Shown here: in pieces, positions 18,572-28,162 of the stretch
Layout: every line of letters starts with the position of its first letter
How positions within the stretch are numbered: the stretch's first letter is position 1
NCBI GenBank assembly: GCA_016350165.1
Contig: CP066225.1
Span: 4,650,001-4,714,000, forward strand
Direction: 5' to 3'
From: Planctomycetota bacterium
GTDB taxonomy: Bacteria > Planctomycetota > Phycisphaerae > Phycisphaerales > Phycisphaeraceae
Length of the DNA: 64,000 nt
Translations under genes and position numbers: made by a program
The notes under the pieces: generated by a model
What the model was told of the DNA's origin: nothing
The model's database searches: none
What the model saw: only the letters and a program-made list of their open reading frames with translations

Positions 18572-18958
18572 ATGTCTAGAATTTGCCAATATTGCACTAC
18601 TGATTTTGATTTCGACTCCGCCATCGACCCTACTGAATTCAGTAACGCATTCGAAGTAAATGGTTCATGGAGTTATTACATGCTCGATAATTCTTCAGCC
18701 CCATTTACAACAACGATTCAATCTATTGATGATGACAATCCAATCAAAGTGATCGAAGCTTTTCTTACCGCAATCGAATCACTACCACCTGCAATGCGGG
18801 ACTTTTGGTCACAATGCGAGAACAAGGTCATCGATATTGCATACGATTGCACGTCAGGGAAAAAATCTACAAACCAAAATCTGTCCAGCGATCTTATCAA
18901 ACGCATCGCCGACATCGGCTGCGACTTGCGATTCACCGTTTACCCTTCAGAAGATTGA
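18572..18958 (+). CDS. Small protein resembling DUF4279
   Basis: 128 residues, cytoplasmic by composition. The N-terminus contains CQYC. The C-terminal half (a helix with LTAIESLPP, the strand VIDIAYDCTSG, and LSSDLIKRIADIGCDLRFTVYP) resembles the end of DUF4279 proteins, in which an 'SLSPELLKRLAELGL' type helix precedes a final strand. This assignment is from memory of the pattern and is weak. No function is known. The ribosome site is poor (AATGAACG). It stands alone between two terminators. Confidence 0.6.
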   Translation: MSRICQYCTTDFDFDSAIDPTEFSNAFEVNGSWSYYMLDNSSAPFTTTIQSIDDDNPIKVIEAFLTAIESLPPAMRDFWSQCENKVIDIAYDCTSGKKSTNQNLSSDLIKRIADIGCDLRFTVYPSED

Positions 18959-18972
18959 TCAATTTCGTAGCA

Positions 18973-19006
18973 TAAAAAAAGACCCGCCGAATCAACAGCA
19001 GGTCTC
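18973..19006 (-). terminator. Terminator of the metal P-type ATPase gene
   Basis: AGACCCGC (18980-18987) pairs with GCAGGTCT (18998-19005) with one mismatch; seven A's at 18974-18980 give a T run on the minus strand. It lies 28 nt past the minus-strand stop at 19034. Confidence 0.75.
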
Positions 19007-19033
19007 AATCTATATCTCGTTTTACTTAGTAGC

Positions 19034-21139
19034 TTACGCTGGCTGAACTGCAACAGGCTTTACCTGCTCAACACGTTCAACATTGCGGCGTGGTGCCACA
19101 GTCTCAGATTCCACAGGAACGTGGTCGATCACATTTTCACCTTCACGCACCAGTCTTGCACTGTTGAACACAACGATGATTGAACTCACGCCGTGAGCAA
19201 TCGCTGCGACCAAAGGCGTCACAATGCCCAAACCAAACAATGCTGCAACCATCGCCAAAATGTAAATCAGTGTACCAAGCAAGTTCTGGCGAATCACAGT
19301 CACTGTCTTCTTACTCAGGTTGAGCAGGAACGGTATACGGTTCAGGTTGTTGTTCATCAAAGCGATCGTCGCTGTGTGAATCGCAACGTCAGAACCAGCA
19401 GCACCCATCGCAATCGAAACATCACCAGCCGCAAGGGCAGGGCCGTCGTTCACGCCGTCACCAATAACTGCGACCGTGTGACCCTTACTCTTCAGCATCT
19501 TCACCAGCTCAAGCTTATCGCCCGGCAATGCTTCCGCTTCAAAGTCCGTCAAATGCAATTCCTGTGCAACACGTAACGCCGGTGACCTTCTGTCACCAGT
19601 AATCATCACGCGACGCTTCACGCCAAATTCTTCCAGTTCAGTCATCACGACCGCAGCACCCGGACGAACCTTGTCTTCCATGCCGACCCAGCCGATCACC
19701 TTCCCGTCACGAGCCACGAACAGCAAACTCATGCCTTCACTTGAACTCATGTCCAAGCCTTCTGTCGCAACGCCTTCGTCCTGCAAGAATGCTTCACGCC
19801 CCACCAGCACTTCATGACCTTCAATCTGTGCCTTAACACCACGACCCGTAACTTCCTCAAACTCATCCGCTTCAGGAACGTTCAATTTAGCTTTCTCGCC
19901 CATTCTCACCACAGCCTTCGCGACTGGGTGCTTCGAGCCTTTTTCTGCTGCAGCACATGTACGTAGCAAGTCGCCACCATTAACACCTTCAACAGGCATC
20001 AATTTCGAAACAGTCAACTCGCCAACCGTCAATGTACCCGTCTTGTCAAACACAATCGCGCTGACGAAGCGTGCAACTTCAAGGTCAGAAACCGTCTTAA
20101 CATACACGCCCAAACGTGACGCACTCGAAAGTGCCGCAACCATCGCAGTCGGTGCCGCTAGAATAATTGCACACGGGCATGCAATCAGAAGCAACGTAAT
20201 ACATGTATCCAGATCTTGTGTGAAGAACCACACAATCGCCGCGATCATCAAGACCACTGGCGTGTAATAACCTGCATATCTATCCAGCATACGAACAACC
20301 ACAGGCTTCGTCGCCGATGCCTGCGTAATCAGATTCTGTACGCGACCAAGCGTCGAATCTTTACCTGCTCGTGTAATTTCAATTTCTACAACACCGGTTT
20401 CATTGATCGTGCCGCTAAACGCTTCATCACCAATCGTCTTCTCGACCGGCACACTCTCACCAGTAATGTTCGCCTGATTAATCGCACTGTTACCCTTACG
20501 GATAATGCCGTCGCCCGGAATCTTATCGCCAGGACGTACGATCACCATATCACCAGGCACTAGCTTCGCCGCATCAATCTCTTCTTCACCGCCACCGCTG
20601 AGCAATCTTCTCGCACGGGTTGGCGTAATACGAATCAAAGCCTCAATCTGTTGCTGAGCGCCAACAGCTGTTCTGTGCTCAATGAACGATGCGATCAACA
20701 TGAAGAATGCTACCGCACCACACTCAAGGAACTGATAGCTCGCAAACGAAGCAATGATTGCCAGAGCAACCAACTCTTCCATGTGAGCGCCACCTTCATG
20801 TTCATGATCGTGATCACAGTCGCCAGGCCCATGATCGTGTGGACACTTGCCCGTGATCATCGCCTTCGCTGCATCATAAACAATCGGACCACCAAGCAGG
20901 ATCGAAGCGATCGCCGCAAGAATAGCCGACTGAATTGACGTGCCAAATGGTGGCGACGCATCAAACATGAAGTTCGCAATCGCTGCCGTGATCAACATCA
21001 TCCCGCCAACCAAAGCAAGCTTGATCTTCGTATCGATCTTTTGCTCTGATTCAATCGGGTGGCTGTGATCGTGATCGTGGTCGTGCTCGTGATCGTGAGC
21101 CTCTTCGAGGTTCATCTGAGCCCCTGCAACCTGCGCCAT
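19034..21139 (-). CDS. Heavy-metal translocating P1B-type ATPase with His-rich N-terminus
   Basis: 701 residues. The phosphorylation motif DKTGTLT lies near residue 365; the transmembrane metal-site motif is CPC (LLIACPCAIILAAPTA), and the hinge is GDGVNDGPALAAGDV. The A-domain TGES is present (NITGESVPVEK). There is no ferredoxin-like CxxC metal-binding domain; instead histidine/aspartate clusters lie at about residues 14-28 and 95-120 (HDHEHDHDHDHSH; CPHDHGPGDCDHDHEHE), suggesting Zn2+, Cd2+ or Co2+ handling. In the last helix pair the family aspartate found in ZntA-like pumps appears replaced by His (AAIAHGVSSIIVV). It exports metal across the inner membrane. AAGGAG lies 8 nt before the ATG. 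Confidence 0.92.
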   Translation of the reverse strand: MAQVAGAQMNLEEAHDHEHDHDHDHSHPIESEQKIDTKIKLALVGGMMLITAAIANFMFDASPPFGTSIQSAILAAIASILLGGPIVYDAAKAMITGKCPHDHGPGDCDHDHEHEGGAHMEELVALAIIASFASYQFLECGAVAFFMLIASFIEHRTAVGAQQQIEALIRITPTRARRLLSGGGEEEIDAAKLVPGDMVIVRPGDKIPGDGIIRKGNSAINQANITGESVPVEKTIGDEAFSGTINETGVVEIEITRAGKDSTLGRVQNLITQASATKPVVVRMLDRYAGYYTPVVLMIAAIVWFFTQDLDTCITLLLIACPCAIILAAPTAMVAALSSASRLGVYVKTVSDLEVARFVSAIVFDKTGTLTVGELTVSKLMPVEGVNGGDLLRTCAAAEKGSKHPVAKAVVRMGEKAKLNVPEADEFEEVTGRGVKAQIEGHEVLVGREAFLQDEGVATEGLDMSSSEGMSLLFVARDGKVIGWVGMEDKVRPGAAVVMTELEEFGVKRRVMITGDRRSPALRVAQELHLTDFEAEALPGDKLELVKMLKSKGHTVAVIGDGVNDGPALAAGDVSIAMGAAGSDVAIHTATIALMNNNLNRIPFLLNLSKKTVTVIRQNLLGTLIYILAMVAALFGLGIVTPLVAAIAHGVSSIIVVFNSARLVREGENVIDHVPVESETVAPRRNVERVEQVKPVAVQPA

Positions 21140-21488
21140 GAAATACTCCTTGAGAGAGCTTATATACTTTGAGAAATTACTAGACTAAAACTGCATCAAT
21201 GGCAGATATGCTGCTAGCCGCCTTTAATACGGCTTTACCCCTCCCTCAGTTTGTCCAAATTATACATTTTTCTGACATTTTCGCCCCCCAATCCCTACCC
21301 ATACCCCATTTTGTGGTAAATCTAACCCTCTAACCCCCTTTAACTTACCCCAGCAATGCTAGAATCCTCTCTCTCAAGCACCATCTCCACCCATTTCTTC
21401 ACACAAAAAAACTCGCTTCCTGCCTCTCAATCGCGATCAGCAGCAAGCGAGTTCGTTCCATTTTCTTACATTCTGTCATTCAGGACAC
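21140..21488. promoter_or_regulatory. Region between norZ and the P-type ATPase gene
   Basis: No gene. A perfect minus-strand TATAAT lies at 21259-21264 and could be the -10 box of the ATPase gene, leaving a leader of about 110 nt that contains a small GCCG/CGGC hairpin near 21219-21235. The left part is strongly C-rich on the + strand. The norZ terminator occupies the right end (21405-21453). Confidence 0.45.
21405..21453 (-). terminator. Terminator of norZ
   Basis: AACTCGCTT (21410-21418) pairs with AAGCGAGTT (21445-21453); the seven A's at 21405-21411 give a minus-strand T run. The 26-nt loop contains a further TCGCGA palindrome. It lies 36 nt past the norZ stop. Confidence 0.8.
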
Positions 21489-23852
21489 TCAATTGCCCTC
21501 TTCAATGACTTCCAGCTCCCCACTTGTCGACCAGCCAAATTTCAGCCCGAAAATGAACCAGGCGAACGCCAAAATCCCCAATGCGAAGATCGTGTCGCCC
21601 ACAACACGCATCCAACGTAGCGTGTCCAGCAAATCAGACTGCAAAAATTCCGCACTTCTCGCATACCACAAACCATGCGTCACGCTCGCCCATGTCTGCA
21701 TCAAGCCCACCGGCAACAGCGAAATCAGCACCATCAGCGATAGCCCAATATTGATCGCCCAGAACCCAAACGACAGCGACCCAGTTTCCCAAATCTTCTT
21801 AGGTCCCAATCCCTTCACGCAGAACAGTGTCAGACCCATCCCCAGCAGACCATACACACCAAACAGGGCAGTATGACCATGCACTGACGTCGTATTCAAA
21901 CTCTGCATGTAATACAGTGCAATCGGCGGATTAATCAGGAACCCAAACAGTCCTGCACCAACCAGATTCCAGAACGCCACCGCGATAAAGAAATAGATCG
22001 GCCACTTATACTGCTTAACCCACGGAGCCGCACGGCTCAACGTCAGACTCTCATAAGCCTCAGCACCAATCAATACCAAAGGCACAATTTCCAATGCACT
22101 AAATAACGCACCCAACGCCAGCACAGCCGTAGGTGTACCTGTGAAGTACAGGTGATGGAACGTACCAATGATCCCGCCCGTCAGGAAGATCGTACACGAG
22201 AAGATTACCGCAGCCGACGCCGTCGCCGTGCGCAGCAACCCCATTCTTGTAAACAAGAACGCAATCACAACTGTCGCGAACACCTCAAAGAATCCTTCAA
22301 CCCAAAGGTGCACAACCCACCATCGCCAATACTCAGCCACCGCTAAATTCGTCTGTCTCCCCCACATAATCCCCGCACCATAGAAAATCGCGATCGCCGC
22401 AGATGCTACCAGGAACATGCCCAGCAACTGCTTCTGATGCCCCGGCTGTTTAAATGCAGGCCAAATTGCACGCAACATCAAGTACAACCACAAGAACAAT
22501 CCCACCAGCAAAAACAGCTGCCAGAATCGTCCCAAATCAACATATTCATAACCTTGGTGACCAAACCAGAAGTTCATTTCCAAACTCATCTCTTGGCGTG
22601 TCGCATACCACGTACCAAACAATGAACCCGCAACAATAATCACCAAACACACAAACAAAAAGTTCACACCCAGTCGCTGGAACTTAGGCTCATACCCCGA
22701 AACCGCCGGTGCCATAAACAGTCCCGTCGCCAGCCAAGCCGTTGCGATCCAGAAAATACCCAACTGAGTATGCCACGTCCTCGTCACCGAGTAAGGCAAC
22801 CACTGTGCTAACGGTATATTGTAAAACCCTTCACCCTCAACCCCATAGTGCGCCGTAATTGCACCCATCAACATCTGCACCAACAACATCGCAACGACAA
22901 CCCAAAAATACTTCAGCGTTGCCTTCATCGACGGTGTTGCCTTCAACGCCAATAACGGGTCATGTTTCGGCGGCGCATGCTCATCATCCTCACGATGTTT
23001 CAGCACAGCGTAATACCACGAAAGCGCACCAATCCCTGCTAAAAGCAGCACAAAACTCAAAACCGACCAAACTATAATTTCGCCCGTTGGCTGATTACCA
23101 ATCAACGGTTCTGCAGGCCAGTTATTTGTATACGTAATCGGTTGCGTCGGCAGATAACCATCTTGACTGATCCCCGCAACTTCTTCATTCACAAGCTGAG
23201 GCCGCTCTGTTGTACACGCCCACGTCGCCCACCAGAAAAACGCAAACATCTCTGCCTGCCGTTTGTCCGATTTGAGCGTATTCGCAGGTATCGCATACGC
23301 ATCCCTCAACTCCACCGGCGTCATATTCGCATCAGCCAAAAATCGCACATTTTCCGGGAATTCTTCAGCATCACCAAATAACGCCTTGTAATAACCAGCC
23401 ATCGCGTGATAAGCCTTCGCCCGATCCTCACTCATCGTGATCAAACCCGTCTCAGGGTTATATGTATTTGCTCTTAAATCTCTCTTTAGCCGCGATAGTA
23501 GTACCGCCTGATTCGCTTCATCAATCTCACTAAATGGTTTGTTATACTGCTCCGTCGCCCAAAGATTCAGCATGTAAATACTTTCACGGTGCAGTAAATC
23601 CGCCGTCCAGTCCGGCGCCACATACGCACCATGCCCCCAGATACTCCCAAGCTCCTGCCCGCCAATAGACTGCCAGACATTCTGCCCATCTTTAATCTGT
23701 GTTTCTGATGCAAGCGTTTCACCTTGCTCCGTCACAAATGCTTTAGGCACCGGCGGCGCCACACGATAAATCTCCAATCCGTAATAAATCAATACCAAAA
23801 ACGACAACAGAACAACAAGACCGAATGCGATCCATAATTTGACGTAGCGCAT
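21489..23852 (-). CDS. norZ: Quinol-dependent nitric oxide reductase (single-subunit NorB/NorZ)
   Basis: 787 residues, the size of single-chain qNOR. The N-terminal part after the first membrane helix is the NorC-like extracytoplasmic domain without a heme c CxxCH motif (QSIGGQELGSIWGHGAYVAP), which marks the quinol-dependent form. The catalytic heme-copper-oxidase-like part follows with family histidines in YSVTRTWHTQLGIFW, EYWRWWVVHLWVEG, GTFHHLYFTG and TSVHGHTALFGVYG. It reduces NO to N2O with quinol electrons at the inner membrane, for detoxification or partial denitrification. No NO-responsive regulator gene is adjacent. The ribosome site is weak. Alternative: none likely. Confidence 0.95.
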   Translation of the reverse strand: MRYVKLWIAFGLVVLLSFLVLIYYGLEIYRVAPPVPKAFVTEQGETLASETQIKDGQNVWQSIGGQELGSIWGHGAYVAPDWTADLLHRESIYMLNLWATEQYNKPFSEIDEANQAVLLSRLKRDLRANTYNPETGLITMSEDRAKAYHAMAGYYKALFGDAEEFPENVRFLADANMTPVELRDAYAIPANTLKSDKRQAEMFAFFWWATWACTTERPQLVNEEVAGISQDGYLPTQPITYTNNWPAEPLIGNQPTGEIIVWSVLSFVLLLAGIGALSWYYAVLKHREDDEHAPPKHDPLLALKATPSMKATLKYFWVVVAMLLVQMLMGAITAHYGVEGEGFYNIPLAQWLPYSVTRTWHTQLGIFWIATAWLATGLFMAPAVSGYEPKFQRLGVNFLFVCLVIIVAGSLFGTWYATRQEMSLEMNFWFGHQGYEYVDLGRFWQLFLLVGLFLWLYLMLRAIWPAFKQPGHQKQLLGMFLVASAAIAIFYGAGIMWGRQTNLAVAEYWRWWVVHLWVEGFFEVFATVVIAFLFTRMGLLRTATASAAVIFSCTIFLTGGIIGTFHHLYFTGTPTAVLALGALFSALEIVPLVLIGAEAYESLTLSRAAPWVKQYKWPIYFFIAVAFWNLVGAGLFGFLINPPIALYYMQSLNTTSVHGHTALFGVYGLLGMGLTLFCVKGLGPKKIWETGSLSFGFWAINIGLSLMVLISLLPVGLMQTWASVTHGLWYARSAEFLQSDLLDTLRWMRVVGDTIFALGILAFAWFIFGLKFGWSTSGELEVIEEGN

Positions 23853-24065
23853 GTTTCTTATGACCTTACCACAGATTAACCAACTGCTTGGATGCTGAGC
23901 CAGACTGATAACTCAAATGATTTCTCTAAAGTCGGCTACTTATAGCACTCACGGCAAATTATAGAGACCACCTATCCCAATAACTTCACCTTAACCCATC
24001 ACAACCTCTAAAATTTCCTCTACCCCTCTACGCATCCACCCTTAAAAACAAGTCTTTTCATCTCA

Positions 24066-24956
24066 TCATCGCTCTGACTTCTTCACAAACTTTCGTTCAC
24101 GCTCCGCCGCCGCCCATGCCACAGCATACCACCCCTTCGCAAGCACTTTTCTACCATCTTCGTTCAGCTTCCCATCAGAATGCGCATAGCTACTGTACAT
24201 CCGATGGTAAGGCTCCCCATCCCACAAAAATGTCACACGCTCCCCCTTTGGCGTTCTCGATTGAATATCCGCGACATCAAACAACAACTTATCACGTTTC
24301 TTACAGAACAACCTCACCTCACGATTAAACATGTTCCGCTGCAGATTTTTCTCATCACGTTCCTTCGTCAAAGGCATCGTACAGTAAACAAACATCACAT
24401 ACGGATACTTCTCTTCCATCTCACTGATCCGCTTACAGTATTCATCAGCATCCGCCTTCGTATCACGTTCACCCAACATCTCCACCACAACCAATAACTT
24501 CCCCTCTTCATACTTGCCCGTCAATCGCTTCCCATCACGCTTAATCTTCGCGTCAATCCAACCACCCTCAGCCAAACACTTCTTCAAAAACTCAAGCTTC
24601 CGTTTCCAGTTCGTATCACCACGATTCAAACCATAAATCCAACCATGCTTAAGCTCCCCCTTTATCGTATGACCCTTCCTACGATTCGTTCGATTCTTCA
24701 CAACAATCAGCGGATACCGTTTGATCTCCTTCTGTTGATACGCTTTCATCCCATCAAGCATCCAATCACCAAACTCAGAGTGCAGTACCAACCAACTCTG
24801 CGTTTTTATTCGCACAGACATACCGCGTGGCATCTTCTCCACACGCTTCAAATCAAAATAATCAATCGTTTGGCCAAGCACCTCACCGCACACACCAACA
24901 AAACAACACATCATTATCACAACAATCAGCAGCCGCCCGGAATAATTTATTCTCAT
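24066..24956 (-). CDS. Secreted SGNH/GDSL-hydrolase-like protein, probably lacking the nucleophile
   Basis: 296 residues from the ATG at 24956, preferred because GGAG lies 5 nt upstream; an ATG at 24974 is also in frame. A signal peptide is present (MRINYSGRLLIVVIMMCCFV, ending near GQT). The C-terminal half looks like an SGNH-type fold: VMFVYCTMPLTKERD, NREVRLFCKKRDKLLFDVAD, then AHSDGKLNEDG, in the place of the catalytic Asp-x-x-His block. I see no clear GDS serine motif near the N-terminus, so it may be inactive or belong to a divergent branch. Basic residues are abundant. No operon partner. Confidence 0.65.
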   Translation of the reverse strand: MRINYSGRLLIVVIMMCCFVGVCGEVLGQTIDYFDLKRVEKMPRGMSVRIKTQSWLVLHSEFGDWMLDGMKAYQQKEIKRYPLIVVKNRTNRRKGHTIKGELKHGWIYGLNRGDTNWKRKLEFLKKCLAEGGWIDAKIKRDGKRLTGKYEEGKLLVVVEMLGERDTKADADEYCKRISEMEEKYPYVMFVYCTMPLTKERDEKNLQRNMFNREVRLFCKKRDKLLFDVADIQSRTPKGERVTFLWDGEPYHRMYSSYAHSDGKLNEDGRKVLAKGWYAVAWAAAERERKFVKKSER

Positions 24957-25185
24957 GTCATCTCCATTCAGCATGATTTACGCAGCTAATTTCCCCATCT
25001 TAACACGCTAACTAACCCAATCAATATATTCCCATGATTCATCCCACCCTCACTCACCTTCCTCTAACATACTGACGATCTCAACCTCACTCCCATTCAC
25101 TTTCATTCAATAAAATTCTTCCGAACTTCTAACTTAAATGTTAATATAACCATGTGTTAGAACATAACGAGTGGGTCCAAACGTA

Positions 25186-25707
25186 ATGAATATCACCATT
25201 CAACCCATTACAGAATCACACATCACCGCCTACCATCGCGTGCTCGATACAGTCTGCCGCGAGCGTCGCTATCTTCCTGCCACTGAAGCGCCGCCCGTCG
25301 AACAGATCACGTTTCAGATTACCTCAGCAATCACCGATGACAATGCGCAATTTGTTGCTATCGCGCAAGACCCTGAACACAACCGCTCTCACATCGTCGG
25401 TTGGTGTCGCATCATCCCCAAAAGCGAAGAGGGCTTCACGCACATCGGCAACCTTTCCCTAGGCGTACTTGAAAAATACCGTTCACGAGGTATTGGTCGC
25501 AAGCTTCTACAAGCCGCGATCAATCACGCTCACCAAAAAGGCCTCACACGTATTCAAACAGAAATACTCGCATCAAACATCCCATGCATCCGACTCCTCG
25601 AGTCCTTCCTCTTTGCACACGAAGGTTTCAAAGAGCGCGCACGTTACATCGACGGCAACTACGACTCACTCATCGTCATGGCACTCATCACAAACACCAA
25701 AAAATAA
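25186..25707 (+). CDS. GNAT family N-acetyltransferase
   Basis: 173 residues from the ATG at 25186 (an in-frame GTG lies at 25171). The acetyl-CoA binding motif A is clear: LSLGVLEKYRSRGIGRKLLQ with the R-x-x-G-I-G core, followed by AINHAHQKGLTRIQTEIL and NIPCIRLLESFLFAHEG, typical of RimI/RimJ-like acetyltransferases acting on small molecules or protein N-termini. Cytoplasmic. Substrate is unknown. It converges with the DUF202 gene and appears monocistronic. Confidence 0.88.
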   Translation: MNITIQPITESHITAYHRVLDTVCRERRYLPATEAPPVEQITFQITSAITDDNAQFVAIAQDPEHNRSHIVGWCRIIPKSEEGFTHIGNLSLGVLEKYRSRGIGRKLLQAAINHAHQKGLTRIQTEILASNIPCIRLLESFLFAHEGFKERARYIDGNYDSLIVMALITNTKK

Positions 25708-25736
25708 AATAACCTCCCCCTCATCCCAACAGCCGT

Positions 25737-26084
25737 CTAATCAACGTATGCACGATTGATCTTGTTCCATACCTTCTTATACCGTCTGATTCCCCAGACA
25801 GATGTAAACAAACCAATCACAATCAATCCATAGCCCGCATACATTACTTCTGTGTGATTACCGAACACCTTAATCAACATGCAACCTGTCGCAACCAGCG
25901 CAATTGCTGTCCTCACATAAGCCAGAAACGTACGCTCATTCGCAAGCACTGTTCTGTCATATGCCAAGTGGTCACGCAAGATCATCTTGCCCGGCTCTAC
26001 TTCCTCGTAGTACGTCTTATTCACGCCTGAAAACCTCTTCGTGTTACGGTTCAATTGATCATATTTTTCAGCACCAACACACAC
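25737..26084 (-). CDS. DUF202 (YidH-like) inner-membrane protein
   Basis: 115 residues from a GTG at 26084, preferred because GGAGG lies about 6 nt upstream; an upstream TTG start would overlap that ribosome site. The DUF202 core is clear: LANERTFLAYVRTAIALVA at the first helix, then a second and third membrane helix (YAGYGLIVIGLFTSVWGI). Members are small inner-membrane proteins of unknown function. It stands alone. Confidence 0.85.
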   Translation of the reverse strand: MCVGAEKYDQLNRNTKRFSGVNKTYYEEVEPGKMILRDHLAYDRTVLANERTFLAYVRTAIALVATGCMLIKVFGNHTEVMYAGYGLIVIGLFTSVWGIRRYKKVWNKINRAYVD

Positions 26085-26304
26085 TTGCCCCTCCAACCTC
26101 CGCGATCAATCACAGGCAGTCCCCCACAATAGCAAAACCTCTTTAACTCTCCAAATCCCACACGCCCCTCAACACCCAATCGTCATGAAATTCCAGTTTT
26201 TCCTGTTTCTTTACGTAAAATCAGGCCCCCATCACCGCATATTCCATCATATCCACGACCTCTTCCCTAGGTTGATCCCTCGCATTATCTCCCAACAATT
26301 AAAC

Positions 26305-27339
26305 ATGACTAAATTTCAGCATCCATCCATTCTCCGCGCGCTAGCTGCCTCCCTACTCATCACACTTTTCCTCACACCATCCCTCTTCGCTCAACTCCCA
26401 GCAGGTGGACCCGTTGGCCCAACTTCAACCGGTGTCCCCGGTGAGTATCGCCCTCAAACCTACAACCCCTCCACAGGCCAACCAGCCTATGGCAACTATG
26501 TCTCTGCACCTCAACCACGCACCCCCATCATCTATAACCGCAATCAAGACTTCGGCATCCCAGGCGTTCGTGGTGACAACTTCAATTTCGGGCTCTTCCC
26601 CGGCCTCAACTCCGGCTTCCGATCCACCGGCTTCTCTGCCTCCGCACTCGCTACACGCTTCGACCGTTCCGACTCTTACGTCGCCACCGAACGTGGTAAC
26701 TACATCAATCCCCAACTCTTGGGCAACCCACAAATCTATCTCTCACCTTATCCAACAACCCAAAACGCAAATACCCCGCGCCCACTCGAATCACCCACCG
26801 CCAACTTCGGTGCATATCGTAATCTCGTTGTTGAAAACAACGCAGAAACACTCTTCAACAGAACGCTCCCTGCTCGTGAAGGTTTCGTCACAGGCCAACG
26901 TCTAAACAACGAAGCTTCCTACGCTCAATCCATCCCATTCCAACAAGGTGGCACCTCCCCATATCAATCCGCACCAACCGATCAACGTATCCCTCAATCC
27001 AACGCATCCTTCATTCCGCAAGATCGTCTCGCATCACCCGCGCAAGTCAACGATCAAGTCAATCCACGTTCAGTCTCACCAACGCTCATGCAAACACCCA
27101 TGCATCAGATCCCTGTTCCATTCTACTACTACCACAACATCTATCGTCCAAACTTAAAAACCGAAGCAACTCAGCAGCAAACCCAACCACAAGCTGTAAC
27201 AACCAAAGAAAAACAGGACGAATCAGAAATCCAATCCGAATTAGAAAACGCCTATTCCACAGGCAACTCAATCCCCGAACCACACACCGTCCCAAAGCAA
27301 AACAATAGCGAAACAAACAGCACCCCAACCAATAACTAA
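26305..27339 (+). CDS. Secreted Pro/Asn/Gln-rich hypothetical protein
   Basis: 344 residues from the ATG at 26305; the longer reading from 26185 lacks a signal while this start gives one (SILRALAASLLITLFLTPSL, cleavage near LFA-QLP). The mature chain is rich in Pro, Asn, Gln, Ser and Thr with no recognised domain. The segment around FGLFPGLNSGFRSTGFSA and several ATxFDRSDSY-type stretches are unusual. The C-terminal 70 residues are Gln/Glu/Asn-rich and probably disordered. Its coding strand is very C-rich, like surrounding non-coding DNA, but reading-frame length and signal peptide support a real gene. Function unknown; likely cell-surface or periplasmic. Confidence 0.65.
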   Translation: MTKFQHPSILRALAASLLITLFLTPSLFAQLPAGGPVGPTSTGVPGEYRPQTYNPSTGQPAYGNYVSAPQPRTPIIYNRNQDFGIPGVRGDNFNFGLFPGLNSGFRSTGFSASALATRFDRSDSYVATERGNYINPQLLGNPQIYLSPYPTTQNANTPRPLESPTANFGAYRNLVVENNAETLFNRTLPAREGFVTGQRLNNEASYAQSIPFQQGGTSPYQSAPTDQRIPQSNASFIPQDRLASPAQVNDQVNPRSVSPTLMQTPMHQIPVPFYYYHNIYRPNLKTEATQQQTQPQAVTTKEKQDESEIQSELENAYSTGNSIPEPHTVPKQNNSETNSTPTNN

Positions 27340-27393
27340 AACGAAACAAATAAATCCTTCCAATCCATCACATACCCTGCAACTCAAGTAGCC

Positions 27394-27410
27394 GCGGCCT
27401 GACAGGCCGC
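27394..27410. repeat. GC-rich palindrome in a convergent intergenic gap
   Basis: GCGGCCTG-A-CAGGCCGC, perfect 8-bp arms around one base, in the 151-bp gap between convergent genes. There is no T run on either side, so it is not a standard intrinsic terminator; it may be a transcript-stabilising or cruciform element. Confidence 0.7.
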
Positions 27411-27490
27411 CGGTCTTATCACATGACCTCAACCAACAATACACTTCAGTAAAACAACTCATCTAAAACGATACACCCAACCCAACATAA

Positions 27491-28162
27491 TCACCACCCT
27501 CGGCGTGGCCGCGCCGTCCCACGTTTTCTTCGTTGACGCTTACGTGCCTCCATAAACTGCGTCGAATACCACCCCTTCATATATCTGCGAGGCACAACTT
27601 TGTACTTCTTCTTCGACTTCAAATACAACAAGCAACCACACCCCAAAAATATCACAAGCAAAATAATCAATGTTAATACAGGGCTATTACGCTTCTGCAC
27701 ATCCGCCGAATGACCTGTTTCCAAAGATAAAACACAAGCTGCAGGATTGGTCGGCGAATAAAAAACTTCAATCGGCTTACCAACCTTCATCTGTTTCGCA
27801 ATCGCATCCGTTTTCGCTTTCTCATTTGATTCATAAGCTGGAAACGAAAACCGATTGCCAATGTACGCTTGCCCATTCACCACATAACGATATTTCAAAT
27901 CAAAGTAATAAAACCCATCCGCGGTTTCACCCGCATCGGTTCGATGTCGTTGCTTGTAAAAATCAACTTCAAATTCATCAAGCGTCCCCATCACGCTCGG
28001 CCAAGTTTCCCTTCCCTCATAAGACGCCGAACGATAACACCCCGGCGTCATCAAAAAAATCACAAATAGCGCAATCAAAATCACAGGCGCAAAAAACTTC
28101 AAGCCCGACAATAAAAGCGTTCCCCAAAAATACATCTGATAATTAAAATTATCGCGACTCAT
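27491..28162 (-). CDS. DUF3592 domain membrane protein
   Basis: 223 residues from the ATG at 28162 (a TTG at 28168 is in frame). An N-terminal membrane helix (about 14-38), a periplasmic DUF3592 domain (about 50-150), a second helix (about 162-182) and a basic Arg/Lys-rich tail (about 185-223) make up the protein. Typical DUF3592 features are WPSVMGTLDEFEVDFY, YFDLKYRYVVNGQAYIGNRF and GKPIEVFYSPTNPAACVL. The family's function is unknown. No operon partner. Confidence 0.85.
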   Translation of the reverse strand: MSRDNFNYQMYFWGTLLLSGLKFFAPVILIALFVIFLMTPGCYRSASYEGRETWPSVMGTLDEFEVDFYKQRHRTDAGETADGFYYFDLKYRYVVNGQAYIGNRFSFPAYESNEKAKTDAIAKQMKVGKPIEVFYSPTNPAACVLSLETGHSADVQKRNSPVLTLIILLVIFLGCGCLLYLKSKKKYKVVPRRYMKGWYSTQFMEARKRQRRKRGTARPRRGW

